A DNA stretch of 64,000 nt from an uncultured Eubacterium sp. (GCF_937958975.1 NZ_CALGRE010000027.1:18453-82452); one strand, 5' to 3'. Counted from the stretch's first letter, positions 44,733 to 55,223 are shown. The notes: a model not told the origin generated them from the letters alone. Numbers and translations are program-made.

Positions 44733-45995
44733 TTGGATTCGGTACAGAAGAATTTCTTAAACGCTATCAGGCAGTTTATAAAGCCGGAAATAAAAGCAAA
44801 ATTGAATATGGATACACCCGAGCAACTTTATTCTTTAATGGAAATGGCACAAAAACAACATGTGCTTCCCATGGTGTATGATGTGGTTGCCCAATATGAT
44901 TGTGGAGGAGATTGTGTAAATATCAAGAATATGTATAAAAAAAGAGCAATTCTTGAAATGATTTCCCAGATACAGAGAACAAAAATGTTTTTTGAGACAT
45001 ATAACATCATGTTGGAGAGAGGAATTAAGCCGATTGTTGTAAAGGGCGTCGTGTTGCGCAGCATGTATGATAAACCTGATTTTAGATGCTCCAATGATGA
45101 GGACATATTGGTTGATAAAAAAGACTTTTTTAAGTGTGATAGTATTTTAATAGAACAGGGTTTTGAGAGAGAAGTAGAAGAAAGTGATTTAAAATCCAGA
45201 GAACTTCCATATGAAATAGCTTATTTTAATAGAAAAACAAAAGTGAGAATAGAAATACATACAAAATTACTGCCGGATAACAGTAATGCGTTTAAAGAGT
45301 TAAACCGAAATTTTAAAAATGTATTTAACCGTGCAAAGATGATTGATGTAGGAGTAGGAAGTGTGTGGACACTCAGCGACACAGACCATTTTCTTTTTTT
45401 GTTGAGTCATAGTTATAAACATTTTATCTATTGTGGGTTTGGAATACGACAATTATGTGATTTGTTAATGATGGCAGAAAAATGTAGAAATACAATTGAA
45501 TGGAAATATATTGAAAGGGTTGCAAGAGAAAACCGTATTTATAAATTTTTTATTAATTTATTAGATATCGGTGAAAAGTACCTCGGTTTTGACAGTTGCA
45601 GCATACCTTTCAATCTCAGATTCTATGTGGAACCCGATAGTGGAAATTTGTTAGAGGATATGTTAGAGGCAGGGGTATTCGGCAAGAGCAGTATCGGAAG
45701 AATACACAGTGCAAATATAACAATGAGTGCAGCGGATAGGAGTTTTGTGGAAAATGACAGACCCAAAACAGTAAGATTATCTATCGCAAGCTCATTATTT
45801 CCACCAAAGTTATATATGGAGCGAAATTATTCATACTTAAAGAAAAAAGGTTATTTATTGCCAATTGCTTATTTTCAGAGGATAAGAACTTATCTCAAGG
45901 AGCGAAAAGTACAGTCCAGATATTCGATGGAAATAAACAGTATAGCGATAGGTAAAAAGAGAATAGCGCTCATGAGACAGTACGGAGTTATTTAA
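44733..45995 (+). CDS. Nucleotidyltransferase family protein (NTP_transf_5 type)
   Basis: The 420-aa protein shows the NTP_transf_5 pattern: IKPIVVKGVVLRSMYDKPDF, CSNDEDILVDKKDF (the Asp pair of the active site), VRIEIHTKL and SHSYKHFIYCGFGIRQLCDL. Such proteins occur with HPr-kinase-like and PqqD-like genes in lasso-peptide and related clusters. The start is TTG 44733, with GGGAG nine bases upstream. It ends 16 bp before the next gene. Confidence 0.82.
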   Translation: MDSVQKNFLNAIRQFIKPEIKAKLNMDTPEQLYSLMEMAQKQHVLPMVYDVVAQYDCGGDCVNIKNMYKKRAILEMISQIQRTKMFFETYNIMLERGIKPIVVKGVVLRSMYDKPDFRCSNDEDILVDKKDFFKCDSILIEQGFEREVEESDLKSRELPYEIAYFNRKTKVRIEIHTKLLPDNSNAFKELNRNFKNVFNRAKMIDVGVGSVWTLSDTDHFLFLLSHSYKHFIYCGFGIRQLCDLLMMAEKCRNTIEWKYIERVARENRIYKFFINLLDIGEKYLGFDSCSIPFNLRFYVEPDSGNLLEDMLEAGVFGKSSIGRIHSANITMSAADRSFVENDRPKTVRLSIASSLFPPKLYMERNYSYLKKKGYLLPIAYFQRIRTYLKERKVQSRYSMEINSIAIGKKRIALMRQYGVI

Positions 45996-46011
45996 AAAAA
46001 GAGGAGGAATT

Positions 46012-48678
46012 ATGCAGAAAGGACGATTAAAAAGAGTAGTCAGCATTATTTTGGCATTAGCTTTAATTACAGCATTTCCGGGAATGGGAGATATATCTAA
46101 TGTGTATGCAGCAGCCGGAGTTGATGTGGGAGTTATAAGCGTTAATGCTGCAAATGGAGCAATTACAGCGACCTTGTTTAATTATAGCTATGCTGATGAT
46201 GCACAAGTGACAGAGATTTCTTATTATATTGATGGGAAAAGAGTAAGCAATGATAAAGTTGGTGTTACGGTAGAAAAGCGTGCAAAGAAGACCGTTTCGG
46301 CAAATGTGGATTTAGACTTGTCTAAAAAACACAATTACACTGTTAATATTACAGTAAAAGGTGACGGTAATCATTCAAATAATAATAGAACGGCAGTTGT
46401 TTCTGCCGGCAGGGGTGAGGAGACAACGACAAAAAGAGAAGAACCTACAACAGTGAAGGAACCTGAGACAGAGACAACAATTCCGGTGGGAGATACAGGA
46501 AAGTTAAGCATTTCAAGTGTTGTAAAGCCGGATATTTCTGAACTTACTGTAGGCGCAAAGTGTAAATTAAAGGCAAAAATAAAAAACAGTACAAGTGGTT
46601 CAGCGTCTGGAAAAGTTCAATTCTATGTGGATAATCAGTATGTAGGGGAAATAGCGGTATCACAGCTTGCAGCCGGAGCTGAGCAGGAAGTAGAGTTAGA
46701 GTGGACAGTAACTTACGGAAATCATGATATTAAGGTGGTGACACAGACATCGACGGCTCAGGGAAGTGAACAAACCGATGAAAAGTCAGTACATGTGGAT
46801 ACGATTCATGTATCCGGTGAACATGGAAGCGCTGATTTGGTTGTCACCGATATTATATGGAATCCGACAACTGTTCGTGAGGGAACACAGACTACATTTA
46901 CAGCGGTCGTAAAAAATCAGGGAACTGCAACGACTGTGTTTAAGAGTGCAAGTGATGCGAGAATAGGTGTGCTTTTTCAGGTGGATGGAACCAGTGTGGC
47001 ATGGTCTGACACGTTTGTACATGAGATAGGTCCGGGGCAATCCGTTTATCTTACTGCGAATAATGGTCCGAACGGAACAGCCTATTGGACAGCAACAGGC
47101 ACAGGAAGTCACACTGTGACAGCATGGGTTGATGACCAAAAAAGAGTTAATCAAAGCTCTTATGATAATGATAAGTATGATAAATCATTGTATGTAGCAA
47201 ATGCCATTCCGGTAGAAGTGCCGGATGGAGATAAGAGCGGAGGAACAGTAAAAGCATTCGGTACTCCGGCAGGAAAAGGCGCTGCTTCCGGAATTGCAGT
47301 AAAGGTCGAAAATCAGGAAGTTGGCGTGTTTAACACGACGGTAAATAACAGTAGGATTTGGGACCAATACCGTTATCAGGATACACCGGTTTCCATATTT
47401 GAATTTAGTGGAACAGTGACGGTTAGAATTGTTGTAAATAAAACATTAAATAGCAGTACAGTAGTGAGACCGTTATCTGCAGGGGTTACACCTAAGATTG
47501 TGACAGAAAATGGTATTAATTATGTGGAATTTAAGTTATCAAAAAATGGTACATACACAGTAGAATTTAATGGTGAAACAGAAGGCGCATTACAATTGAT
47601 TGCAAATCCGATAACGCAGGAGCCTACCGGAAATGTTATCAGGGTTTCTTCCGGAACTTCCAGAGGTGAAACATATGTAGGCAGTGGACAGACTCTTTAT
47701 ATAGAAGGTGGAGCTGCTGTATATGGCAGAATTACATTGGGAAGCAATGCAAAAGTCGTAGGAAGTGGTATTTTAGAACCGGGTGGAGCCTGGGGAAACA
47801 TTTCTCTTAACATTACAGGGGTAAATAATTCTTCTGTGGAGGGAATTACAGTAGTGAATCCACCGAGCTGGATTGTAGAGTGCAGGGACAGCAGTTATAT
47901 TACATTTAATTATTTTCATATTTTATCTGCCACCCCAAACAGTGACGGAATATCTATACAGTCCTCTAACCATGTTACGATAAATAATGGATATTATAGA
48001 ACGTGGGATGACGGTGTGGTTTTGAAAAATTATTCCGCAGGTAATTATACAAATAACGTATCAGTAAACAATTGTGTATTTTGGACAGATTTGGCACAGT
48101 CTATGGAAATTGGAGCTGAGACAAATAAAGGCTCCGGTGGAGGACCAACCATATATACAGCACATTTTACGGATATAGACGTAATACATGCGTTCCATAA
48201 ACCGGCAATCAGTATACATAACTGTGATAATGCCACAGTATCAGATGTCATTTGGAAGAATGTTACGGTGGAAGATGCTCAGATGGGTAACAATCATGGA
48301 TATGGTGACGGTTGGCCGATACTAATTGATATTACCAATATATATGGCGGTGAAGTGGATGGAACAGCAGGTGGTTGGACTACCGTCGGAGGCAGAGGCA
48401 TAATTGATAATGTAACACTCGAAAATATCAAATTATTACAGTGGGAAAATGACTGGAGTGGCAAATCTCCAAATGGGAAAGCTCCTGGAATAAGAATTAG
48501 AAACAGTGAGCGCGGTGGAACGATTACAAATATAAAAATTAATGGTCTCAAAGTTGGAGAACATAACATCCGTTCTGTAAGCGACATAAATCAATATATG
48601 TATTCCTATACAGACGGAACGTCGAATAAGGACAAATTCTTCGGATTTGATTACAATAATCAATTAAAATTTAATTAA
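46012..48678 (+). CDS. Secreted CARDB/right-handed beta-helix polysaccharide hydrolase (GH28/GH49-like)
   Basis: The 888-aa protein has a signal peptide (ILALALITAFPGMG, cleavage near VYA-A), an Ig-like module and a Thr/Glu linker. One CARDB module follows (about 255-400; SADLVVTDIIWNPTTVREGT), then a C-terminal parallel beta-helix (about 410-880). The helix shows LYIEGGAAVYGRITLGSNAK, VNPPSWIVECRDSS, NSDGISIQSSNHV and WDDGVVLKN, the Asp pattern of GH28/GH49-type enzymes. It probably cuts a polysaccharide (dextran- or pectin-like) outside the cell. GAGGAGG precedes the ATG. It lies inside the RiPP-like gene run. Confidence 0.8.
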   Translation: MQKGRLKRVVSIILALALITAFPGMGDISNVYAAAGVDVGVISVNAANGAITATLFNYSYADDAQVTEISYYIDGKRVSNDKVGVTVEKRAKKTVSANVDLDLSKKHNYTVNITVKGDGNHSNNNRTAVVSAGRGEETTTKREEPTTVKEPETETTIPVGDTGKLSISSVVKPDISELTVGAKCKLKAKIKNSTSGSASGKVQFYVDNQYVGEIAVSQLAAGAEQEVELEWTVTYGNHDIKVVTQTSTAQGSEQTDEKSVHVDTIHVSGEHGSADLVVTDIIWNPTTVREGTQTTFTAVVKNQGTATTVFKSASDARIGVLFQVDGTSVAWSDTFVHEIGPGQSVYLTANNGPNGTAYWTATGTGSHTVTAWVDDQKRVNQSSYDNDKYDKSLYVANAIPVEVPDGDKSGGTVKAFGTPAGKGAASGIAVKVENQEVGVFNTTVNNSRIWDQYRYQDTPVSIFEFSGTVTVRIVVNKTLNSSTVVRPLSAGVTPKIVTENGINYVEFKLSKNGTYTVEFNGETEGALQLIANPITQEPTGNVIRVSSGTSRGETYVGSGQTLYIEGGAAVYGRITLGSNAKVVGSGILEPGGAWGNISLNITGVNNSSVEGITVVNPPSWIVECRDSSYITFNYFHILSATPNSDGISIQSSNHVTINNGYYRTWDDGVVLKNYSAGNYTNNVSVNNCVFWTDLAQSMEIGAETNKGSGGGPTIYTAHFTDIDVIHAFHKPAISIHNCDNATVSDVIWKNVTVEDAQMGNNHGYGDGWPILIDITNIYGGEVDGTAGGWTTVGGRGIIDNVTLENIKLLQWENDWSGKSPNGKAPGIRIRNSERGGTITNIKINGLKVGEHNIRSVSDINQYMYSYTDGTSNKDKFFGFDYNNQLKFN

Positions 48679-48818
48679 AAATTAACTAGATATAAAATAA
48701 ATAATAGATAGCATTAAGTGTGTGGCAAAAATTGAAAGGGCTTTAGATGTGACACAGGGTATATTTATTATTTACTTATAATAAAAATTTAATCCAATAT
48801 TATGGGAGGAGAAGAACA

Positions 48819-51800
48819 ATGAAGTTAAGGAAAATCCTTAGAAAAGCAATGTCTCTGACAATGGCATTGACCTTTGTAGTGACAAGTGTCAGTTTTCCGT
48901 CATTTGTAAACCCTGCAAATGTTAAGGCTGAAACTGCAAAGGCGCCGGGAAATATTCCGGGGAATGCACAGATATTTTTTGATGCGAATGGCGAAAATCA
49001 GTCATTCAATATAGAGCATTACTGGGATGTTTACAATCAGGTATTGAATGGTAATGCTACAAACATTGCAAATAAGTTGGTTCTCACATCATCCACAGAT
49101 GGTGGTATTATTTCCGGTAATTCGGAAGGCACAGGTGCCGGTGATGGAGAAGTGGCAGACAGTGGAAACCATACACAAACATATACAGTAAGTGTTCCTT
49201 CAAACAATGGATATGCAAGTGGCAAATCCATAGGAGGAGTGAATATTCCTAAGGGAGCAAAAGTTACGTTGACAGGACCGGAAGGTAATTTTGTTTTTGG
49301 AACTCTTTCTATAGGTACAAAAACATATAATTTGTCAGCGACAAGCAAGGGAATTGATTTTGATGTGGATGGTACAGTAAATTATCAGGGAACAGCTGAG
49401 CCTTGGGCATCTCCGACAAATACAGGAGGAATTAACGGGTTTATAGGCGGAGCAGCAATTACGCTTAAAGATACCCCGGTTGTTCAAAATGGTAATGTTA
49501 CAATTGAGCTGGAGAATGCATATGCAGATGTCGATTTTAATTTAACTGTTTCATGGACCGGTGATGCTGTCTATGAAGGCGCAGCATCATCAGATGGTAT
49601 TTTAAAAATTGACTATGAGACCGGACAGCAGAAAACATGGTACGCAGCTCATAATGGAACCGGTATTCAGGATTTTGGAAGTCATTACTATTCCGATGGA
49701 ACTTACACTATTGTAGGATGGGGGGGGTCGCTGAGTAACAGCAGATATAAGTATCAGTTGAATATAAAGATGAAGAGTGGCAGGGCTGATGTGAATACGG
49801 CAGACATTGCAAATTATATGAATATATGTCTGTATGACAAGGATGGAAATTGTTTACAGGTAATTTCACCAAGCCAGCTGTCAGCAGCTTATGTATCAAC
49901 AGATGCACAAGGATATTCATTATATCAGATACGCATAGATGAGGACCATGATGGAATCAGCCCTCAGCAGTATACACAGGGTATTAAGTTATATTTTAAT
50001 GGTACAGCTGAGAAACATAGGGGAACATTATTAGTAAAAGATGTTACGGTAAATTCATCCTTTGAAGGTGAGGTTTCAGAAGATGATTTTAGTCCTTTTA
50101 CATATGACATCAACGAAAAATTTAATGGTTTTATGGATGACCAGGCAATAGATAATCCACTCCCATTTTTGCGTTTGGCGCAATATGCCGGAACACCTTG
50201 GAGTGATTTGGGATTGGATGGAAGATATGACAGGGAAGGTGGTAATACCGGTACTGTTGCAGGTTATAATGTTTCATTAGAACAAAAGTGGCATTTATGG
50301 ACAATGTCTACATCGGATGCAAATATTGTTAAAGGAAATGTCAATAACGATTCCGTGAGAGATGCACTTCAGATTAAGTACAGTAATGGTGGCACAGTGA
50401 ATGCACAGTCCAGAGGTAATCATACAACCTATACTAATCTCGACGGGCAGGTTGCCAAAACAGGTGAGTGGCTCGTGATGACGCTTAGAGCAGCTGATTT
50501 TGACCCGAATATCAAATTAGTTCTTAAAAATAAAGGTGAGGTAGTGAAAACGATACCTATCGTAAGTGCCGGTGGAACGGATTCAGATTGCTTTGTGGAT
50601 TCTACAAAGAATAATGCAGAAGTTATAACAGCTGATACGATTCGGTCAGAATATCAGACAGTTTATTATCATCTGAATGGCAACGGAGAAGATATTTCAT
50701 TTGATTCTGTTTCATTTGATTTTAGCGATGTAGAAGATATTGATGCGGTTTCAAGATATATGTATGTAACAGAGATTTATCTTTTAAATCCTGATGTACA
50801 GATTAGTAAGAAAGTAAAAGTAAATGATGGTACATTTACGGCAGACTATACATCAGCCAATGAAGAAGATACTCTTACATATCAGATGACAATTAAAAAC
50901 AATGGTGCATATGCAGCTGAGAATATTGAAGTAAGAGATACGGTTCCGGCCGGTGTGACATATGTAAGCGGCGGTACTTATACTGCAAGTGATAACACAG
51001 TTTCATGGACCATATCAAGCCTTGAGGCTGGCGCTGAGACTACAGTAGAATTTGCTGCAAAAGTAAATAGTGAAAATAATGGTTTAATCCGTAATACTGC
51101 AAAGATTACAAGTGTGAATGGAGAGAAGGTAAATACAAATTCTAATACTGTTACGACGACAGTACAGAAAGAAACTCCGGAAAAGTTTGTATATTTTGCA
51201 GAAGTCGGACAAAAAACATCTTTGCCGATGGTGCTTGGCACAACGTCAGGAACAACAACAGAGACAACAAAGACGTCAAAGGATTATACGGTAACTGTGC
51301 CATTTACAAGCAATGGTTCGGCAAGTAGTGGAAGTATACAGAATGTAAGTATCCCGGAAGGCGCCACTGTAACGTTAAAGGGACCAACGAACGGTGGTTT
51401 TGTTATGACAGATGTTACTCTCAATAATAAAACATTCTATACAGATAGAGACCATCAGGGTGCAGATAACGGATATACACAGAATGGCAGATTGAACTAT
51501 CATTGTAAAAATAATCAACCGGAAAATGGCGCTTATGATGGTGAAAACTTAAATGGTAAAATAAGTGGATTTTTGAATGAAGATTCATCGATAACATTAA
51601 ATAATGTTCCGGCGGGTGAAAATACATCTTTACAAATTAACTTAGAGCAGATTTATAATGAAAATAAAACTTTCACTTTGACAGTATCATATGATGAGGT
51701 TCATGAAATTCCGGGTGAGGCAACACCGGATACATTTAAAGTAATTCCACAGTCAACGGATGCAGGAGCAGCTATCGATGAGAATGGAATTGTTGGAAAG

Positions 51801-53984
51801 AACTCCGGCGAAATCGTATATACGAGCACAAAGACCGGAACAGATGAGTTTTATGTAAAAATTAACAAAGGTGGAGCAGAAAAAAATGTTTCCGTAACGG
51901 TTTACAGTTATAGAACGGCAAATCATATTTATGTATTAGATTATGGTCTTCCGGTAGATTTAGCTAAGGATGAAGATAGCTCTAATAACGATAATTTCTT
52001 ATTAAAAGATGCTGTTTTAGACTTAAATATAGAAGGAATAAGCACAGGTTATGCTTTTTCAGGTATCGCAGACAAAAAGCGTAACATAAATGGTATTGCA
52101 GATGCAGAAGATTATGCAACACCTTATGGAATCGCTACAGGTGAAAAATTATCAAAAGATAATGGCGAGGTAACATACACATATAATAAGGCAGATAACG
52201 ATACCCTCAGTGTAGTTTATACACCAAAGAAATTTATGGATAGCGTGGATACATTCTATTATGGAGTACAGGTATCAAGAGAGGGTGTGACATCAGAATT
52301 TGATTCAACAAATGCAACTCCTGTTATGGAGGGAAGAGTTGATGTGATGCCTGCGAATATTGTTTATTATGAGGATAATTTCTCAAACAGTGGAAAGGAT
52401 AACACAGACCCGACAAGCGGAATTATCTATGATGGAAATAATGTAGTATCAAATGATAAAGAATTTGATGCAAAGCAGAGTAATAGTATTACACTTCAAT
52501 ATGGTCATGACCAGGCTTATACAAACAGCTTATCAAACTTTAGCGGAAATGGTGCTACAACATTGGGAGATATGGATGTCGCAGCATTTGAGTTTAAGGG
52601 AACAGGATTTGATATTGTCAGCAGGACAAGTGATTTGACAGGTGTTCTGATGGTCAATGTTATGGAAAAGACAAAGGATGGTGTCACAGCTGTAATCAAA
52701 AAAGATAATTTGGGATTATATGTTGAAAATGGATATAAGAACCTTGTGAAGGCAATGATGGTTGACACATATTATGTAGACGGTGACTTATATCAGATAC
52801 CAGTAATTTCTTGGAAGAGTGATGACAATGAGGCTAAGGAGTATATTGTGACAATTACTTCCTGGGCGAGAGGAAATGCAGATAAGAAAGTTTATATTGA
52901 CGGTATTCGTATTTATAATCCAATCACAGCAGGAAGCAGCACAAATACGGGTGTAGGCGATGATAATGGTACTGTAACAGACCAGTATGCAGCAATTGGA
53001 GAAGATAAAGCTCAGATAAGAGAAATTAGAGAATTGATTTTCGGCAAAGGATTTGAGTTTAATTATGACAATCCTTTAGATTCCAAATTTGATGGAGAAC
53101 CGGAAGCTTCACTTATCAGATTTGACCCGGATATTGTGGACAATGCAAGTGGAAATAAGGGGGTATTTTTATCAGGAAGCACGGTTGTTGAATCTGTGGA
53201 CGAAAACGGAAATACAACAGAGCCGGGAAGTGTTGCAGAGATTACAAAGGATATGATGGCATATGCAGTCCAGGGACCAAATAATGAGTTGTATTTAGGA
53301 AAATACAATGGATTTGGATTTAAGGCAACATTAAATGATAATATGAATACAAATACAACATTGCAGATTGGTATTAAGAGGGTTACGGGTAAGCATCATG
53401 ACCTTCAGTATTGGACAAAGGATAAGAGCTGGGTAAGATTGACATATGATTATGGAAACAATACTATTTTCTCGGCAACGGAAAATTACTATAAGATACC
53501 TGTTGATAACATGCCTGTGGAAACTGTAAATGGAAAGAAAACTTATACAGTTATGATAAGAGAAATGCCACAGGAGGGAAGTATTGAGGGTGACTTTATT
53601 TCACTTACGAATTTAAAGGTGAACAATTACACAATTGCACCACTGTCTGAAGATGTCTTTATTAAGACAAGCGAAGATAGTGCCCTTATTCCGGTAAACT
53701 TCAAGAATTTATATGGTGTGGATGCACAAAGCAGCAGTATTGCTGCCGGTACAGTGGCAGCTTACACATTTACAACATCAACAGATGTCGAGCGTGTAAA
53801 AGTTGAAATTGCCGGAAAAGAAGTAAGAGGTGTGAGAGCGCTTCACAGTGATAAAGATGGTGTAAGAACATGGACAATTAAATTTAAGCCAGCAAGCAGT
53901 GTAAGCGAGTTTAATGTTACTACATACAATTCTATTGACAATTATTCTACGGTTACAGTTCAGGCGAAACCGGTAAATGAGTAG
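48819..53984 (+). CDS. Giant secreted multidomain protein (1721 aa)
   Basis: The protein has a signal peptide (MSLTMALTFVVTSVSFPS, cleavage near VKA-E). It contains an internal duplication of a beta module: residues ~120-245 (VSVPSNNGYASGKSIGGVNI, GAKVTLTGPEGNFVFG) and ~815-970 (VTVPFTSNGSASSGSIQNVS, GATVTLKGPTNGGFVM). Between these it has jelly-roll-like carbohydrate-binding-type regions and a DUF11-type module (~665-780; TLTYQMTIKNNGAYAAENIE, VRDTVPAGVTYVSGG). The C-terminal half has more beta modules and no LPXTG. I see no catalytic motif. GGGAGGAG precedes the ATG. Its stop lies 12 bp before the candidate precursor peptide, so both are likely on one mRNA. Confidence 0.8.
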   Translation: MKLRKILRKAMSLTMALTFVVTSVSFPSFVNPANVKAETAKAPGNIPGNAQIFFDANGENQSFNIEHYWDVYNQVLNGNATNIANKLVLTSSTDGGIISGNSEGTGAGDGEVADSGNHTQTYTVSVPSNNGYASGKSIGGVNIPKGAKVTLTGPEGNFVFGTLSIGTKTYNLSATSKGIDFDVDGTVNYQGTAEPWASPTNTGGINGFIGGAAITLKDTPVVQNGNVTIELENAYADVDFNLTVSWTGDAVYEGAASSDGILKIDYETGQQKTWYAAHNGTGIQDFGSHYYSDGTYTIVGWGGSLSNSRYKYQLNIKMKSGRADVNTADIANYMNICLYDKDGNCLQVISPSQLSAAYVSTDAQGYSLYQIRIDEDHDGISPQQYTQGIKLYFNGTAEKHRGTLLVKDVTVNSSFEGEVSEDDFSPFTYDINEKFNGFMDDQAIDNPLPFLRLAQYAGTPWSDLGLDGRYDREGGNTGTVAGYNVSLEQKWHLWTMSTSDANIVKGNVNNDSVRDALQIKYSNGGTVNAQSRGNHTTYTNLDGQVAKTGEWLVMTLRAADFDPNIKLVLKNKGEVVKTIPIVSAGGTDSDCFVDSTKNNAEVITADTIRSEYQTVYYHLNGNGEDISFDSVSFDFSDVEDIDAVSRYMYVTEIYLLNPDVQISKKVKVNDGTFTADYTSANEEDTLTYQMTIKNNGAYAAENIEVRDTVPAGVTYVSGGTYTASDNTVSWTISSLEAGAETTVEFAAKVNSENNGLIRNTAKITSVNGEKVNTNSNTVTTTVQKETPEKFVYFAEVGQKTSLPMVLGTTSGTTTETTKTSKDYTVTVPFTSNGSASSGSIQNVSIPEGATVTLKGPTNGGFVMTDVTLNNKTFYTDRDHQGADNGYTQNGRLNYHCKNNQPENGAYDGENLNGKISGFLNEDSSITLNNVPAGENTSLQINLEQIYNENKTFTLTVSYDEVHEIPGEATPDTFKVIPQSTDAGAAIDENGIVGKNSGEIVYTSTKTGTDEFYVKINKGGAEKNVSVTVYSYRTANHIYVLDYGLPVDLAKDEDSSNNDNFLLKDAVLDLNIEGISTGYAFSGIADKKRNINGIADAEDYATPYGIATGEKLSKDNGEVTYTYNKADNDTLSVVYTPKKFMDSVDTFYYGVQVSREGVTSEFDSTNATPVMEGRVDVMPANIVYYEDNFSNSGKDNTDPTSGIIYDGNNVVSNDKEFDAKQSNSITLQYGHDQAYTNSLSNFSGNGATTLGDMDVAAFEFKGTGFDIVSRTSDLTGVLMVNVMEKTKDGVTAVIKKDNLGLYVENGYKNLVKAMMVDTYYVDGDLYQIPVISWKSDDNEAKEYIVTITSWARGNADKKVYIDGIRIYNPITAGSSTNTGVGDDNGTVTDQYAAIGEDKAQIREIRELIFGKGFEFNYDNPLDSKFDGEPEASLIRFDPDIVDNASGNKGVFLSGSTVVESVDENGNTTEPGSVAEITKDMMAYAVQGPNNELYLGKYNGFGFKATLNDNMNTNTTLQIGIKRVTGKHHDLQYWTKDKSWVRLTYDYGNNTIFSATENYYKIPVDNMPVETVNGKKTYTVMIREMPQEGSIEGDFISLTNLKVNNYTIAPLSEDVFIKTSEDSALIPVNFKNLYGVDAQSSSIAAGTVAAYTFTTSTDVERVKVEIAGKEVRGVRALHSDKDGVRTWTIKFKPASSVSEFNVTTYNSIDNYSTVTVQAKPVNE

Positions 53985-53996
53985 GAGGTAAATGGA

Positions 53997-54242
53997 ATGA
54001 AAAAACAATACAGTAAACCAGTAATAAATATAGAAAATTTTGAAATGGATATTGACATTTTAGCGAGTCTTACTGCGGCAGAGCTTGATGTAGTGAAAAA
54101 ACAGTTTGAAAATATGTTTGGTCGTGGTCTGAATGCGGCGGAACTTGAGATTGCATGGGCAGATTATCGGGACCGCTATCTGGGTCAGTATGATAATGTA
54201 ACAAGTGGACTTTGCTACCATTCAACAGGTGGTTTGTCATAA
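53997..54242 (+). CDS. Candidate RiPP precursor peptide (81 aa)
   Basis: The product begins MKKQYSKPVINIENFEMDID, the MKKxYxKPxI pattern common at the start of Firmicute modified-peptide precursors. An acidic, helical middle follows (SLTAAELDVVKKQFENMF, NAAELEIAWADYRDRYLG) and then a short polar tail with the only Cys (TSGLCYHSTGGLS). Leader and core cannot be separated with certainty; the Gly/Ser/Cys/Tyr tail is the likely core. GGAGGTAAATGGA precedes the ATG. A strong terminator follows before the kinase and radical SAM genes, as often seen after precursor genes. Confidence 0.6.
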   Translation: MKKQYSKPVINIENFEMDIDILASLTAAELDVVKKQFENMFGRGLNAAELEIAWADYRDRYLGQYDNVTSGLCYHSTGGLS

Positions 54243-54260
54243 ATTTGGTTAATTAGCAGA

Positions 54261-54320
54261 GGTTGCGGTACTAAGAAATAGATTATATATAATAATGTTC
54301 TTAGTACCTCAGCCTTTTTT
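54261..54320 (+). terminator. Strong terminator between precursor and modification genes
   Basis: GGTT-GC-GGTACTAAGAA (54261-54277) pairs with TTCTTAGTACC-TC-AGCC (54298-54314), followed by six T. The next ATG (54329) is only 9 bp beyond and lacks a clear ribosome binding site, so read-through probably sets kinase and radical SAM levels below the precursor. Confidence 0.8.
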
Positions 54321-54328
54321 AGAAAATT

Positions 54329-55207
54329 ATGGATATAAGTTTAAGTATTGCAGGATTAAAAATATTATTAAAAAACATTAAGATAAAAAAAATACCGTCG
54401 CAATTTCTACCATTTGTGGTAGAGAATAATAATGAAAAAGAGGATATTAACTATAAATTTTTGGATATAGATATGTTGAATCAAGGGCATATGAAATCCA
54501 TATTAAAAACATGTAGACATGAAATATATAAAGACGGTAACGCGTATATCAAAGAGTCGTGGTTGAGAAAAGAGGACGGAAAAGAGGAACATTATTATAC
54601 AAAATTTGAATGGGGAAAAAGAGAAATAAAGATATATGTTCCATTTCGTTTATTATCAGCAGAGTTTGTCGAACATTATCTCAATAATCTTCTGATGTTT
54701 GATTGCGTAATAGGATGGCATCATCGAATTATAATGCATGCATCAATTGTAAATTATAATTGCGAAGCGCTTTTGTTCACAGGTCCTTCCGGTATCGGAA
54801 AATCTACACAGTCAAATCTATGGCAGGAATATATGGGAGCAGATATTATAAATGGTGACAGGGCAATATTAGATGTGGAAAAAGATGGAGTTGTCGCATA
54901 TGGTTCTCCTTATGCGGGCAGTTCCGGCATATATAGAAATGAGTTCTGCAAAGTAAGAGCAATTATATTTTTGAGTCAGGAACCGGAAAATCGTATTAGA
55001 AAATTGAGTCCGGCGGAGGCATACAAAGTATTGTTTCCGAGATTTTCTATGGTGAGATGGGATGATGTTGTGGCAGAGGAGTTTATGTCTACGGTGGCGG
55101 AAATAATTAGTAGAATACCTGTATATCATTTGGGATGCAGGCCGGATAAAGAAGCGGTAGGATTAGCATATCAGATGGTGTTTTCAGACGATAAAATAGA
55201 AATATAA
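54329..55207 (+). CDS. HPr-kinase-like protein (RiPP-cluster type)
   Basis: The 292-aa protein has a P-loop GPSGIGKSTQSNLWQEY (from residue 152), NGDRAILDVEKDG and a C-terminal VYHLGCRPDKEAVGLAY. This is the HprK-related kinase family found in lasso-peptide and other RiPP clusters, where a homologue phosphorylates the peptide tail. The N-terminal half (about 1-130) is variable. The ATG lacks an obvious ribosome binding site and follows a terminator. It precedes the radical SAM gene by 16 bp. Confidence 0.8.
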   Translation: MDISLSIAGLKILLKNIKIKKIPSQFLPFVVENNNEKEDINYKFLDIDMLNQGHMKSILKTCRHEIYKDGNAYIKESWLRKEDGKEEHYYTKFEWGKREIKIYVPFRLLSAEFVEHYLNNLLMFDCVIGWHHRIIMHASIVNYNCEALLFTGPSGIGKSTQSNLWQEYMGADIINGDRAILDVEKDGVVAYGSPYAGSSGIYRNEFCKVRAIIFLSQEPENRIRKLSPAEAYKVLFPRFSMVRWDDVVAEEFMSTVAEIISRIPVYHLGCRPDKEAVGLAYQMVFSDDKIEI

Positions 55208-55223
55208 AGTGAGATGAGACGGA

